A stretch of DNA of 43,037 bases, taken from an uncultured Bacilli bacterium (GTDB lineage: Bacteria; Bacillota_I; Bacilli_A; RF39; UBA660). The notes beneath the pieces are model-generated. The model was not told where the DNA came from. It did not search any database and saw only the letters and a program-made list of their open reading frames with translations. The DNA is taken from contig CAKOSZ010000011.1 in assembly GCA_934119955.1 (NCBI GenBank), positions 1 through 43,037 of the forward strand. Direction: 5' to 3'. This document shows, one piece after another, positions 1 to 8,915 of the stretch; position 1 is the stretch's first letter; each line of letters opens with the position of its first letter. The position numbers and the translations under genes are program-made.

Positions 1-1
1 A

Positions 2-232
2 AAACTTGAACAGATAAGTTTTAAGAGTCTAGATAATATTGCTTGGTTAGAAGAAGTTAAAAAATTAAAAGAAGTAAAGGTATTAGATAAATTATTAATT
101 GATGAATTGATAGAAGATATTGTGATTGATGAAAATCGAAACATTAAAGTAATATTTAAATGTGAAGATAAATATTTTGAGGCACTAGACTTTATAAAAA
201 GACAAAACTATGATATAATATCATCTAGTTAA
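2..232 (+). CDS. C-terminal fragment, probable serine recombinase
   Basis: The window opens inside a reading frame that runs from base 2 to a TAA at 230-232, giving 76 residues with no stop. The tail has an amphipathic, Lys/Glu-rich helix followed by a stretch reading LIDELIEDIVIDENRNIKVIF and then KCEDKY. This alternation of a helix and an 'I.V....I.I.F...D' strand resembles the extreme C-terminus of large serine recombinases. The catalytic N-terminal domain lies outside the window, so the family call is an inference from a weak, short match. A hairpin terminator follows the stop at once. It could equally be the tail of an unrelated protein. Confidence 0.4.
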   Translation, partial: KLEQISFKSLDNIAWLEEVKKLKEVKVLDKLLIDELIEDIVIDENRNIKVIFKCEDKYFEALDFIKRQNYDIISSS

Positions 233-247
233 AGGGCGAAATTAGAA

Positions 248-270
248 AGTACTTTTTTAAGTATTTTTTT
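248..270 (+). terminator. Rho-independent terminator after the partial CDS
   Basis: AGTACTT and AAGTATT can pair as a 7-bp stem (one G-T pair) around a TTTT loop, and the second arm runs into a T tract. It is short and AT-only, so moderately weak. Confidence 0.45.
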
Positions 271-302
271 AAAATGAAATGAAATAGAAAGAAGTGATTA
301 AA

Positions 303-1208
303 ATGGATATGTACCAAAAAAGAAAAATTAGAGCAGAAAAGAAAAAAGATGATAGTCCAAAAAGTTTTCCATCAGTCGGAATTAACTGGTATCCAGGTCA
401 CATGGCCAAAGCCAAAAGGGAAATCAAAGAAAAACTAGATTTTATTAATATTGTCTATGAAATAATAGATGCAAGAATGCCAATATCTTCTAGAATACCA
501 CTTGATGAATTTACTAAAAATAAAGAAAAAGTAATAATTGTTACTAAATATGATTTATGTGATAAAACAAGAACTGATGAAATTTTAAAAAGCTTACAAG
601 AAAAAAATATTTTAACTTTTGATTTAAAGTCATCTAGTAAACAGGATATTAATAATTTAATTAAAATAACAAATACTATTTTAAAACCTTTAAACGATCA
701 ACGAATCAAAAAAGGATTAAAGCCTCGTACATTTAGAGCCTTAGTAGTAGGAGCACCTAACGTTGGAAAAAGCACTTTAATTAATCGTGTAAGAGGAAAA
801 AATGTTCAAATAACCGGTAATAAAGCCGGAGTTACAAAAAGTCTTACTTGGATAAAAATAAGTAATACAATAGAACTTTTGGATACCCCAGGTATTTTAT
901 ATCCTAAAATCACCAGTAAAGAAGTAGGTTTTAATTTAGCAAGTCTTGCTTCAATAAATGAAAACATTCTAAATAAAGAAGAAATTGCCAATTATATAAT
1001 TACTACTTTAAAAAATAAATATCCAAACGTTTTAGAAACTAGATATAATATCAAATTAACAAGTTATGAAAACGAAGATATATTTAATCTAATTGGAAAA
1101 AGTACGAATTCTTATAAAAAAGGTATGGAACTTGATATGGAAAGAATTTATACTATCATCATGAATGATTTAAAAGAAGGAAGAATTAAAAATATAACCT
1201 TAGATTAA
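303..1208 (+). CDS. rbgA: Ribosome biogenesis GTPase RbgA (YlqF)
   Basis: A circularly permuted GTPase that acts late in assembly of the large (50S) ribosomal subunit in Firmicutes. The start of the family is visible as INWYPGHMAKA. The G motifs occur in the permuted order: G4-like VTKYD first (the usual NKxD Asn is Thr here), then the P-loop GAPNVGKST and G3 DTPG. A C-terminal helical domain follows. At 301 residues it has family length. An upstream GTG at 294 is in frame, but AGAAG at 289-293 is better spaced for the ATG at 303, so that start is preferred. The gene stands alone, ending before a strong terminator. The Asn-to-Thr change in G4 is the only odd point. Confidence 0.93.
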   Translation: MDMYQKRKIRAEKKKDDSPKSFPSVGINWYPGHMAKAKREIKEKLDFINIVYEIIDARMPISSRIPLDEFTKNKEKVIIVTKYDLCDKTRTDEILKSLQEKNILTFDLKSSSKQDINNLIKITNTILKPLNDQRIKKGLKPRTFRALVVGAPNVGKSTLINRVRGKNVQITGNKAGVTKSLTWIKISNTIELLDTPGILYPKITSKEVGFNLASLASINENILNKEEIANYIITTLKNKYPNVLETRYNIKLTSYENEDIFNLIGKSTNSYKKGMELDMERIYTIIMNDLKEGRIKNITLD

Positions 1209-1317
1209 ATTGCTTTATAGCTAAAAATAAATTTAATAAACTAAGAAGTGATTTAAAAACTAAATAATTTCTTAAAATATTTTTCTAATTAAATATTATT
1301 TGATTTATCTTGTCTAA

Positions 1318-1348
1318 AAATGTCAACTCATTGTTGATATTTTTTTTT
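1318..1348 (+). terminator. Rho-independent terminator of rbgA
   Basis: ATGTCAAC and GTTGATAT form an 8-bp stem (one G-T) around TCATT, extended by flanking A and T runs, and end in a T tract. Confidence 0.75.
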
Positions 1349-1363
1349 AAACTCCTAAAAACA

Positions 1364-1372
1364 TGATATAAT
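1364..1372 (+). promoter_or_regulatory. Extended -10 promoter of the hydrolase-murF-ddl-gpmI operon
   Basis: TGATATAAT is a perfect extended -10 (TGnTATAAT). No good -35 is present at 16-18 bp. The in-frame ATG at 1371 lies inside this box, so it cannot be in the mRNA. The gene therefore must start at 1389. Confidence 0.65.
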
Positions 1373-1388
1373 GTTGATGGAGAATGTT

Positions 1389-2102
1389 ATGATAAAGAAA
1401 ATTAAAAATTTAAATATTAATTATATTCAATACGGCCATGGAGAAGATGTTGTTTTACTTCATGGTTGGGGCCAAAATATTAAAATGATGGATCCACTTG
1501 GTAAAAATATTACTAATAAACGAATAACTATTTTAGATTTACCTGGTTTTGGAAGTAGCATGGAACCAGATTTTGCTTATAATATAAGTGATTATGCTTC
1601 ACTTTTACATGATTTATTAACTGAACTTGGTATATGTAATCCAACTTTAATTGGTCATTCCTTTGGTGGAAGAGTTGCTATTTATTATGCTTCTATTTAC
1701 CCAGTTGCAAAACTTGTTTTATTTGGAAGTCCATTTATAAAAAGGGAAAATGAAGGAATTAAAGTCAAAGTATTTAAATCATTAAAGAAAATTAAGTTTT
1801 TAAATAATTTGGCTGAGAAAATGAAAAAACATCTAGGCAGTGAAGACTATAAAAACGCAAGTGGAGTTATGCGAGAAATTCTAGTTAATACAGTAAATAC
1901 TGATTTATCTTCTTGTGCAACTAAAATTACTTGTCCAACTTTACTAATCTGGGGTGATAAAGATGAAGCAGTTCCTGTTAGTGAAGCCAAAAAACTTGAA
2001 AGTTTAATTAATGATAGTGCTTTAATTGTTTTAAATGGAACTCATTATTGTTATTTAGAAAATTTAGGTCATGTTGCAAGTATCTTAAATAATTTTTTAT
2101 AG
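1389..2102 (+). CDS. Alpha/beta-fold hydrolase
   Basis: A cytoplasmic alpha/beta hydrolase of about 237 residues; its substrate is unknown. The oxyanion motif LLHGWGQ near the N-terminus, the nucleophile elbow GHSFGGR, an acid in the segment WGDKDEAVP and a late His in GTHYCYLEN give a complete Ser-Asp-His set. The start at 1389 is chosen because GGAG at 1379-1382 is well placed and because the earlier ATG at 1371 overlaps the -10 promoter element. It is the first gene of an operon, with only 8 nt before the murF-like gene, so a role linked to cell-wall or lipid metabolism is possible but is only inferred from context. Confidence 0.85.
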   Translation: MIKKIKNLNINYIQYGHGEDVVLLHGWGQNIKMMDPLGKNITNKRITILDLPGFGSSMEPDFAYNISDYASLLHDLLTELGICNPTLIGHSFGGRVAIYYASIYPVAKLVLFGSPFIKRENEGIKVKVFKSLKKIKFLNNLAEKMKKHLGSEDYKNASGVMREILVNTVNTDLSSCATKITCPTLLIWGDKDEAVPVSEAKKLESLINDSALIVLNGTHYCYLENLGHVASILNNFL

Positions 2103-2110
2103 GAGGATTT

Positions 2111-3715
2111 ATGTATATATTTATTTTTGTCTATTTAATATATATATTTTATAAAAGTAAGAATTCTTTGTATATGTTACAACAAAATTTATATAATGAA
2201 AATAATCGTTATTTAAAATGGGTTAAAAGAAATAAAGAAAGATGTTTTACTATAACTGATTTTCTACCATTTTTGTTATCAATATTCTTGTTTTTTAAAC
2301 ATGATTCATTTATTTTTGAAATGATTTATGTTACCATAACCATCATTTATATAATAGGAATATACAATGAGTATAAAAAGAATTTAAATAAACAAACTAA
2401 AATTAAGTTTAATGTTACAAGTAGAATTAAAAGATTGTATGTAACTGAATTTATTTTAATAGGTATAATTATTACTTTTTTAATTATTTCTAAATTTTCA
2501 GGAATTTATTTAATTTTATTAAATCTTACTATTTCTTTAACTTATTATTTTATTTATTTAGTTAAATTAATAAATACTCCAATTGAAAAATTTGTCTATT
2601 TTTATTACTTTTCTAAGGCTAAAAAGAAACTTAAAAGTATGAATAGATTAAAAGTAATTGGAATAACTGGTAGTTATGGTAAAACTAGTAGTAAGAATAT
2701 TTTAAGTCATATATTAGGTATAAAATATATTGTAAGGCCAACACCTAAGAATTTAAATACACCATACGGTTTAATGATTACAATTAATAATTATTTAGAG
2801 TTATTTGATGAAGTATTAATTGCTGAAATGGGAGCTTATGTAAGAGGAGAAATAAAAGAAATTTGTGATTTTGTTCATCCAAAATATGGAATATTAACAA
2901 TTATTGGAGATGCTCATTTAGAAACATTTGGTTCCAAGGAAAATATTTGTAAAACTAAGTTTGAACTTATTGAATCACTTGATAAAGATGGAGCGGCAGT
3001 TTTAAATAGAGATGATCCTTATCAAGTTTCTTATGTTGAAAATGCATTAAAAAATAAAGTTAAAATTCTTTGGGTTGGAATTAATAATAAAGATGCTTTA
3101 TATAATGCAGTTAATATAAAATGTAATAGTAAAGGAACAAGTTTTGATATTTTATATGATGGTAAAAAATATCATATTGAAACTAAACTATTAGGACTTC
3201 ATAATGTATATAATATTTTATCATCATTTGCACTTGGTTCTTATTTAGAAGTTGATCCTAATAAAATGGCTGCAAGAATTAAAAGTTTAATGCCAGTTCC
3301 ACATCGTTTGGAAATTAAAAAATTAGGTAATATTACAATGATAGATGATGCTTATAATTCAAATCCAGTAGGAGCAAAAAATGCTCTTGATGTTTTAAAG
3401 ATGATGGATGGAATGAAAATAGTTGTAACCCCAGGAATGGTCGAACTAGGCGATTTAGAAGAAAGTTTAAATTATGAATTCGGTCGTCAAATTAGTTCAT
3501 CTTGTGATAAAGTAATATTAATTGGAGAAGAAAAAACAAAGATAATAAAGAAGGCTTTACTTGATAATGAATTTGATTCTAATAATATAATTGTTTTAAA
3601 TAAAGTAAGTGATGCTTTTACTTATTTAAATAATCTTGAAAGTAAAAAAGATATTTATGCTTTATTTGAAAATGATTTACCAGATATTTATAATGAAGGA
3701 GTGAATAAAAAATGA
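2111..3715 (+). CDS. murF: MurF-type UDP-MurNAc-tripeptide:D-Ala-D-Ala ligase with membrane N-terminus
   Basis: It adds the D-Ala-D-Ala dipeptide to the UDP-MurNAc-tripeptide peptidoglycan precursor. Residues 1-155 hold four or five hydrophobic segments and replace the usual soluble MurF N-terminal domain. The ligase core begins around residue 180 with VIGITGSYGKTSSKN, the Mur-ligase P-loop. NLNTPYG, EMGAYVRGEI and HLETFGS follow, and a C-terminal domain has DDAYNSNP. GGAGG lies just before the start. The gene overlaps ddl, its substrate supplier, by the 4-nt ATGA, implying translational coupling. The membrane region is unusual for MurF, though multi-domain Mur-ligase-like proteins with membrane parts exist in Firmicutes. 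A related ligase with another acceptor cannot be excluded. Confidence 0.85.
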   Translation: MYIFIFVYLIYIFYKSKNSLYMLQQNLYNENNRYLKWVKRNKERCFTITDFLPFLLSIFLFFKHDSFIFEMIYVTITIIYIIGIYNEYKKNLNKQTKIKFNVTSRIKRLYVTEFILIGIIITFLIISKFSGIYLILLNLTISLTYYFIYLVKLINTPIEKFVYFYYFSKAKKKLKSMNRLKVIGITGSYGKTSSKNILSHILGIKYIVRPTPKNLNTPYGLMITINNYLELFDEVLIAEMGAYVRGEIKEICDFVHPKYGILTIIGDAHLETFGSKENICKTKFELIESLDKDGAAVLNRDDPYQVSYVENALKNKVKILWVGINNKDALYNAVNIKCNSKGTSFDILYDGKKYHIETKLLGLHNVYNILSSFALGSYLEVDPNKMAARIKSLMPVPHRLEIKKLGNITMIDDAYNSNPVGAKNALDVLKMMDGMKIVVTPGMVELGDLEESLNYEFGRQISSSCDKVILIGEEKTKIIKKALLDNEFDSNNIIVLNKVSDAFTYLNNLESKKDIYALFENDLPDIYNEGVNKK

Positions 3716-4890
3716 AAATTAAATTAGGTGTTTTATTTGGTGGTATGTCGGTTGAACATGAGGTTAGTATCATAACTGCAATTCAGGCTATGAATAAACT
3801 TGATCAAGCAAAATATGATATAGTTCCTATTTATATTGCCAAAGATGGAAAATGGTATACAGGTAACATGTTAAAAGATATTGAAATATATTCCGATATG
3901 GATTTACTTAAAAGGTATGCCAAGGAAGTAGTTTTATATAACTTAAATGGAAGATTTGTTCTTCAAAATAAAAAAGGAATATTTAAAAAAATTGTTGATG
4001 AAATAAATATTGCTTTACCAATTATGCATGGTACTAAGGGAGAAGATGGAGCTTTACAAGGCTATTTTGAAACTATTAAAATACCATATTGTGAAAGTAA
4101 TACATATGCTTCATGTGTTGGACAAGATAAAATATTTATGAAACAAATATTTGAAAGTAATAAAGTTAGAGTTGTAAAGTATAAATGGTTCTTTGATACA
4201 GATTATTTAAATGATAGTGAAGCAGTTATTAAAGAACTTGAAAAATTAGGGTACCCAATGATAGTAAAACCAGCAACTCTTGGTTCTAGTGTTGGTATTT
4301 CAGTTTGTCATGATGAATTAGAACTACAAGAATCAATTATGGAGGCAATTAAATATGATACAAAAGTATTAGTTGAAGAATTTGTTAAGAATTTAAAAGA
4401 AGTTAATATTAGTGTTCTTGGTAATTATGAGCATCAAGAATTAAGTGAAATTGAAGAAGTTGGATCTGGTCATGAACTTTTAACTTATGAAGATAAATAT
4501 ATTGGTGGTTCTAAGAAAATGCCAAGTAAGGGAATGGCTAGTGCTAAACGTATAATTCCAGCAAATATTAGTAAGGAATTAAGTGATGAAGTTAGAAAAC
4601 AAGCACTTCTTGCATATAGAGCTCTTAATTCATCAGGTGTTGTAAGAATAGACTTTTTAATTGATACTAAGGAAAATAAAGTTTATGCTAATGAAATTAA
4701 TAGTATTCCAGGATCTTTATCTTTCTATTTATGGGAACATAGTAACAAGGATTATACAACTTTACTTGATAATATTATTAATTTAGGAATACTTGAGCAT
4801 AAAAGATATGAGAAAAAAACTAGTACTTTTGATACTAACATTTTACAAGGATTTACGGGTTTAAAAGGAGTTAAGGGGATAAAAAAATGA
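3712..4890 (+). CDS. ddl: D-alanine--D-alanine ligase
   Basis: An ATP-grasp ligase that joins two D-alanines for peptidoglycan. Visible family motifs are GVLFGGMSVEHEVSI at the N-terminus, HGTKGEDGALQGYFE around residue 106, IVKPATLGSSVGIS in the ATP-grasp region, VEEF, VVRIDF and NEINSIPGSLSFYLWE. The last reads Pro-Gly-Ser-Leu, as in D-Ala-D-Ala enzymes of many Firmicutes. At 392 residues it is slightly longer than E. coli DdlB, with an insert near residues 50-85. It overlaps murF upstream and gpmI downstream by ATGA on both sides, so all three are translationally coupled. D-Ala-D-Ala rather than D-Ala-D-Lac specificity is presumed, not proven. Confidence 0.93.
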   Translation: MKIKLGVLFGGMSVEHEVSIITAIQAMNKLDQAKYDIVPIYIAKDGKWYTGNMLKDIEIYSDMDLLKRYAKEVVLYNLNGRFVLQNKKGIFKKIVDEINIALPIMHGTKGEDGALQGYFETIKIPYCESNTYASCVGQDKIFMKQIFESNKVRVVKYKWFFDTDYLNDSEAVIKELEKLGYPMIVKPATLGSSVGISVCHDELELQESIMEAIKYDTKVLVEEFVKNLKEVNISVLGNYEHQELSEIEEVGSGHELLTYEDKYIGGSKKMPSKGMASAKRIIPANISKELSDEVRKQALLAYRALNSSGVVRIDFLIDTKENKVYANEINSIPGSLSFYLWEHSNKDYTTLLDNIINLGILEHKRYEKKTSTFDTNILQGFTGLKGVKGIKK

Positions 4891-6395
4891 GAAAAGTTTT
4901 ACTTGCTATTTTAGATGGATATGGAATAAGAGAAGAAGTAAGAGGAAATGCTGTTAAACTTGCTAACACCAAAACCTTAGATAATATATTTAATAATTAT
5001 GAAACAACTACATTAAGTGCAAGTGGAAATTCGGTAGGACTACCCGAAGGACAAATGGGCAACAGTGAAGTAGGCCATACAAATATAGGAGCAGGTAGAA
5101 TTGTTTATCAAGACTTAACAAGAATTAATAAGGATATTTTAGAAAATATCTTTTTTAAAAAGAAAGAATTAGTTGATACAATTTTATATGCTAAAAATAA
5201 TCATAAAAAACTTCATTTACTTGGACTTTTATCTGATGGAGGAGTTCATTCGCATATAAATCACTTATTTGCAATTCTTGATACTTGTAAATTACTTGAC
5301 TTTAAAGATGTCTATATTCATGCTATTTTAGATGGAAGAGATACTAGTCCTACAAGTGGTGTTAAGTATTTGAGCCTATTGCAAGATAAACTTAATACTT
5401 TAAACTTTGGAAGTATTGCTACTATAATTGGTAGAATTTATGCGATGGATCGTGACAATAGATTTGAAAGAATTGAAAAGGCTTATAACCTATTTACCAA
5501 GGGAATAGGTGAAAAAAGTGAAAAATATCTTGAAAAAATGGAGAATAACTATTATAATAATGTAACTGATGAATTTACGGAACCAATTTTAGTAAATTCA
5601 AAAGGGTTAATAAAAGAACGTGATGCGATTATTTTCTATAATTTTAGACCTGATCGTGCAAGAGAAATTACAAGATGTTTTATTGAACCTGATTTCAAAG
5701 AATTTTCTAGACCTTATTTAAATAACTATTATACTGGAATGACTTTATATGACGAAAAGTTTAAAAACATTCATACTATATATGAACCAATTGAACCAAC
5801 TAATACTCTTGGTGAAGTTATTTCAAAACATTCTTTAAAACAATTAAGAATTGCTGAAACTGAAAAATATGCTCATGTTACATTTTTCTTTAATGGAGGA
5901 CTTGAAACAAAGTATGAAAATGAAGATAGGATTCTTGTTGATAGTCCAAGGGATGTAAAAACTTATGATTTAAAACCTGAAATGTCTGCTTATCTTGTTA
6001 AAGATAAATTAATTAAAGAAATTGATAGAGAATATTATGATTTGATAGTTTTAAACTTTGCTAATCCAGATATGGTAGGGCATACTGGTAATTTGGAGGC
6101 TGCAATTAAAGCAATAGAAGCAGTTGATAGTTGTATGAAAGAAGTACTAGAACATGTGATTAAGCATGATTATACTATGTTAGTTACTGCTGATCATGGA
6201 AATAGTGAGTGTATGATAAATGATGATGGTTCAATTAATACTATGCATACAACTAATTTAGTTCCATTTAGTATAGTTAATTATCAAAATGTTAAACTAA
6301 AACCAGGTAAGTTATGCGATATTGCTCCAACTATTCTAGATATTATGGGTGTTGATAAACCAGACGAAATGACAGGTGAAAGTCTTATAGATTAA
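4887..6395 (+). CDS. gpmI: 2,3-bisphosphoglycerate-independent phosphoglycerate mutase
   Basis: Glycolytic enzyme of the alkaline phosphatase superfamily that interconverts 3- and 2-phosphoglycerate using two Mn2+ ions and a phosphoserine. The N-terminal LDGYG metal motif, the catalytic Ser region MGNSEVGHTNIGAG, DGRDTSP, NFRPDRAREI, FANPDMVGHTGN and TADHGN are all present in the normal order. The length of 502 residues matches the family. It overlaps ddl by ATGA, an odd placement for a glycolytic gene inside a wall-precursor operon. It is followed 21 nt later by a small secreted-protein gene. Confidence 0.96.
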   Translation: MRKVLLAILDGYGIREEVRGNAVKLANTKTLDNIFNNYETTTLSASGNSVGLPEGQMGNSEVGHTNIGAGRIVYQDLTRINKDILENIFFKKKELVDTILYAKNNHKKLHLLGLLSDGGVHSHINHLFAILDTCKLLDFKDVYIHAILDGRDTSPTSGVKYLSLLQDKLNTLNFGSIATIIGRIYAMDRDNRFERIEKAYNLFTKGIGEKSEKYLEKMENNYYNNVTDEFTEPILVNSKGLIKERDAIIFYNFRPDRAREITRCFIEPDFKEFSRPYLNNYYTGMTLYDEKFKNIHTIYEPIEPTNTLGEVISKHSLKQLRIAETEKYAHVTFFFNGGLETKYENEDRILVDSPRDVKTYDLKPEMSAYLVKDKLIKEIDREYYDLIVLNFANPDMVGHTGNLEAAIKAIEAVDSCMKEVLEHVIKHDYTMLVTADHGNSECMINDDGSINTMHTTNLVPFSIVNYQNVKLKPGKLCDIAPTILDIMGVDKPDEMTGESLID

Positions 6396-6416
6396 GAAGT
6401 AAAAGAGGGTGTTTTG

Positions 6417-7079
6417 ATGAAAAAAATATTTTTACTACTATTAATACTAATTCCAATTAGTGTAAATGCTAAAACAGTTAGGTATTTAGGAGATGAAAAT
6501 AGAATTATTTTAAATATTAATGGAGATAGTATCAGTGCTAGTTTAAATGGTAAAGAAAGTATTGAAATAGATAATTTTGATACTTATAAAAATGCTTTTT
6601 CAAGTGATAGTGCTGATGACTATCCAGCATATATTTTAAATGAAGGAAATAACTATAAATTTTCTGATAAATATGTAAAAAATACAAATGAATATTTTAT
6701 TATTGGTAATCGTTACTGGGAATTGAGTTTAAATCCAATAATGGATTCAACTACAACTAGTTTACCACTTAATACATGTGATGCTTTATTTGGTTATAAT
6801 TTAATCAATTTATTAAAAAATAATGTTTTCAAAGTAATATATTTTAGTATACCAATTCTTTTAGTTGTTTTAACAACAATAGATTTCTTTAAATGTGTTT
6901 TTAGTGATGATAATAAAGAAATGAAAAAAGGTTTTGATAAACTTACTAAACGAATTGTTGCAACTGTTTTAATATTCTTAACTCCAACTATTTTAATATT
7001 TTTAATTCAATTTGTTGGTAGTGATGAAATTAAAAGTTGTGTTGATACATTTAGTAGTACAGAAAACATTAAAAATTAA
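6417..7079 (+). CDS. Small secreted protein with Cys-flanked two-helix (pilin-like) C-terminus
   Basis: Function unknown. Residues 1-20 form a signal peptide (KKIFLLLLILIPISVNA, cleavage likely after Ala). About 100 polar residues follow, then the module CDALFGYNLI, a hydrophobic helix containing IPILLVVLTTIDF, a charged loop (SDDNKEMKKGFDKLTKR), a second helix containing VLIFLTPTILIFLIQF and finally SDEIKSC. The same module ends the proteins at 24299 and 25843. The Cys residues before helix 1 and after helix 2 would both face outward and could form a disulfide. The layout resembles VirB2/TrbC-type two-helix pilins. The start is set at ATG 6417 (GAGGGTG six bases upstream), not the adjoining TTG. 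It is the last gene of the murF operon. Confidence 0.8.
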   Translation: MKKIFLLLLILIPISVNAKTVRYLGDENRIILNINGDSISASLNGKESIEIDNFDTYKNAFSSDSADDYPAYILNEGNNYKFSDKYVKNTNEYFIIGNRYWELSLNPIMDSTTTSLPLNTCDALFGYNLINLLKNNVFKVIYFSIPILLVVLTTIDFFKCVFSDDNKEMKKGFDKLTKRIVATVLIFLTPTILIFLIQFVGSDEIKSCVDTFSSTENIKN

Positions 7080-7129
7080 TTGTAAATACTTTATTTTATG
7101 ATATACTATATATGTTAATAAAGTATTTA
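7080..7129 (+). promoter_or_regulatory. Promoter overlapped by a 13-bp inverted repeat, upstream of the RNase J gene
   Basis: TTGTAA (7080-7085), a 16-bp spacer and the extended -10 TGATATACT (7099-7107) form a promoter. A perfect 13-bp inverted repeat, 7083-7095 and 7117-7129, brackets the -10 box, as a repressor operator might. The initial transcript would run into the terminator at 7145-7172. Confidence 0.45.
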
Positions 7130-7144
7130 AGTTCTATTTAAAAA

Positions 7145-7172
7145 TATGCTTTATTTTAAAGCATAATTTTTT
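7145..7172 (+). terminator. Terminator between the gpmI operon and the RNase J gene
   Basis: TATGCTTTA and TAAAGCATA form a perfect 9-bp stem with a TTT loop, followed by AATTTTTT. Confidence 0.7.
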
Positions 7173-7268
7173 AAATTAGAGTTATAAAAAAACTGATTTT
7201 TTTGTCTTTTAAATTAAAAATATATTTTATTACTCATTTATAATTTAAAAAAATATTAAGGAGGTATT

Positions 7269-8915
7269 ATGTCAAAAATTAAATTATTTGCCTTAGGTGG
7301 CTTAAATGAAGACGGGAAAAATATGTATGTTGTTGAAGTAGATAATGATATATTTATATTTGATGCGGGTCTTAAATATCCTAAGGATAGGTTACTTGGA
7401 ATAGATTATATTATTCCTGATTATACATATTTGAAAAACAATATTAAAAGAGTTAAAGGAATATTTTTATCACATGGTCATGAATCAAATATAGGAGCAA
7501 TTTCAGATATTTTAATGGATTTACCAGATATTCCTATTTATGCTATGAAGTATACAATGGAAATTTTAAAAATTCAATTAGAATTAGATGGAATTAAAAA
7601 AGCAAATTTAAAAATAATAAAACCAAATGTTAAAATTAATTTTGGTAAAAATAGTATTTTTCCTTTAAGAGTAACTCATTCAATTCCAGATGCAACTTTA
7701 TATGTTTTAAATACTCATGATGGAAGTATTGTTTATACCGGAGACTTTATTTTTGATCCAACAATGACTGCTAGTTTTTCTTGTGATATTGGACGTCTTG
7801 CTTATATTGGTAAACAAAATGTGTTATGCTTAATGACCGAATCAATGTATGCTGCAAATCAAGGTTTTACAAGTCCAAAACATAGAGTCGCAAGTTTTAT
7901 TAGAAATGTTTTACATGATAACGAAAATAGAATTATTATGAGTGTTTTACCAGCCCATATTTATCGTATTCAAGAAATTTTCAATGAAGTATCTAAAACT
8001 AATAGAAAAATAGTTATCATGGGAAAACTTTTACAAGATATTATAAATATGTCTTTGGAAGGAAAATACTTAACTATTAATCAAAATAAAATAGGTGATT
8101 TATCAAATTTAAATGATAAGGGAGTAATTGTTTTAGTAAGTGATTTAAAAGAAAAACCATATGCTAATTTAGAAAGAATTTTAAAAGATAATGATAAATA
8201 TATTAAATTAGTTGAAACTGATACTATTTTTATAACAGAACCAATGTATTTAGGGGTTGAAAAAAGAATGGTAACAATTATGGATGAATTTGCTAGAAGA
8301 AAAATAAATGTTGTTGCCTTATCAAGTAAAAATCATTATTTATTCCATCCATCCCAAGAAGATCTTATGTTAATGATTAATATGATGAATCCAAAATATT
8401 ATTTTCCGGTTAAAGGAAATTATAAAGATCAAGTAGAAAATGCTAATTTAGCAAGTAAACTTGGAATTTGTAAAGATAATATATTATTAAAATTAAATGG
8501 AGATGTTATAACATTTGTAAATGGTAAATTACAAGATAATAAAGAACACATTGAAATAGATGAAGTTTTAATCGATGGAAAAAGTCAAAATGATGTAGGG
8601 GAACTTGTTTTAAAAGATAGAGAAATGTTAGCAGAATCTGGTATTGTTTTAGTCAGTGCAACACTTGATAAGAAAACCAAAGAGATTCTTGCTGGACCTG
8701 AAATATTAACAAGAGGATTTATCTATGTTAAAGATAATATGGATATTTTAAAAGAAAGTAGCATAATTTCTGAAAGAATTATTAAAAATAACATCAATAA
8801 TGGTTTTGTTGACTACAATAATATAAAACAAGAAATAAGACTTAATTTAGGAAAATATTTCTATGAAGAAACAGAATGCAAACCAATGATAATAACAGTT
8901 ATTGGAGAAGTTTAA
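7269..8915 (+). CDS. Ribonuclease J family protein with degraded metal site (RNase J2-like)
   Basis: RNase J is a metallo-beta-lactamase/beta-CASP nuclease that degrades and matures RNA from the 5' end. The fold is clear: FALGGLNEDGKNMYV, FDAG, THSIPDA, GSIVYTGDFIFDPT, a beta-CASP region and a C-terminal domain, 548 residues in all. However, the signature HxHxDH reads HGHESN (residues 69-74), so the Asp and last His are replaced by Ser and Asn. The late His usually seen in PVHGEYR is Lys (PVKGNYK, Lys382). H69, H71, H137 and D159 remain. RNase J2 of Bacillus also has a weakened motif and supports J1, so a structural-partner role is likely. AAGGAGG precedes the start. It is coupled to rmuC by TAATG. 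Confidence 0.88.
   Translation: MSKIKLFALGGLNEDGKNMYVVEVDNDIFIFDAGLKYPKDRLLGIDYIIPDYTYLKNNIKRVKGIFLSHGHESNIGAISDILMDLPDIPIYAMKYTMEILKIQLELDGIKKANLKIIKPNVKINFGKNSIFPLRVTHSIPDATLYVLNTHDGSIVYTGDFIFDPTMTASFSCDIGRLAYIGKQNVLCLMTESMYAANQGFTSPKHRVASFIRNVLHDNENRIIMSVLPAHIYRIQEIFNEVSKTNRKIVIMGKLLQDIINMSLEGKYLTINQNKIGDLSNLNDKGVIVLVSDLKEKPYANLERILKDNDKYIKLVETDTIFITEPMYLGVEKRMVTIMDEFARRKINVVALSSKNHYLFHPSQEDLMLMINMMNPKYYFPVKGNYKDQVENANLASKLGICKDNILLKLNGDVITFVNGKLQDNKEHIEIDEVLIDGKSQNDVGELVLKDREMLAESGIVLVSATLDKKTKEILAGPEILTRGFIYVKDNMDILKESSIISERIIKNNINNGFVDYNNIKQEIRLNLGKYFYEETECKPMIITVIGEV

Noticed and set aside
806..991. Minus-strand frame of 61 codons inside rbgA, and similar frames opposite other genes (8899-9688, 15293-15484, 25127-26966, 28371-29039)
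   Set aside because: They lie opposite strongly conserved coding sequence, have no ribosome sites and show no family features; they are shadows of the real genes.
3712..4890. Vancomycin-resistance D-Ala-D-Lac ligase
   Set aside because: The sequence lacks clear lactate-type signatures and is coupled to murF in a housekeeping operon; an ordinary Ddl is the simpler reading.
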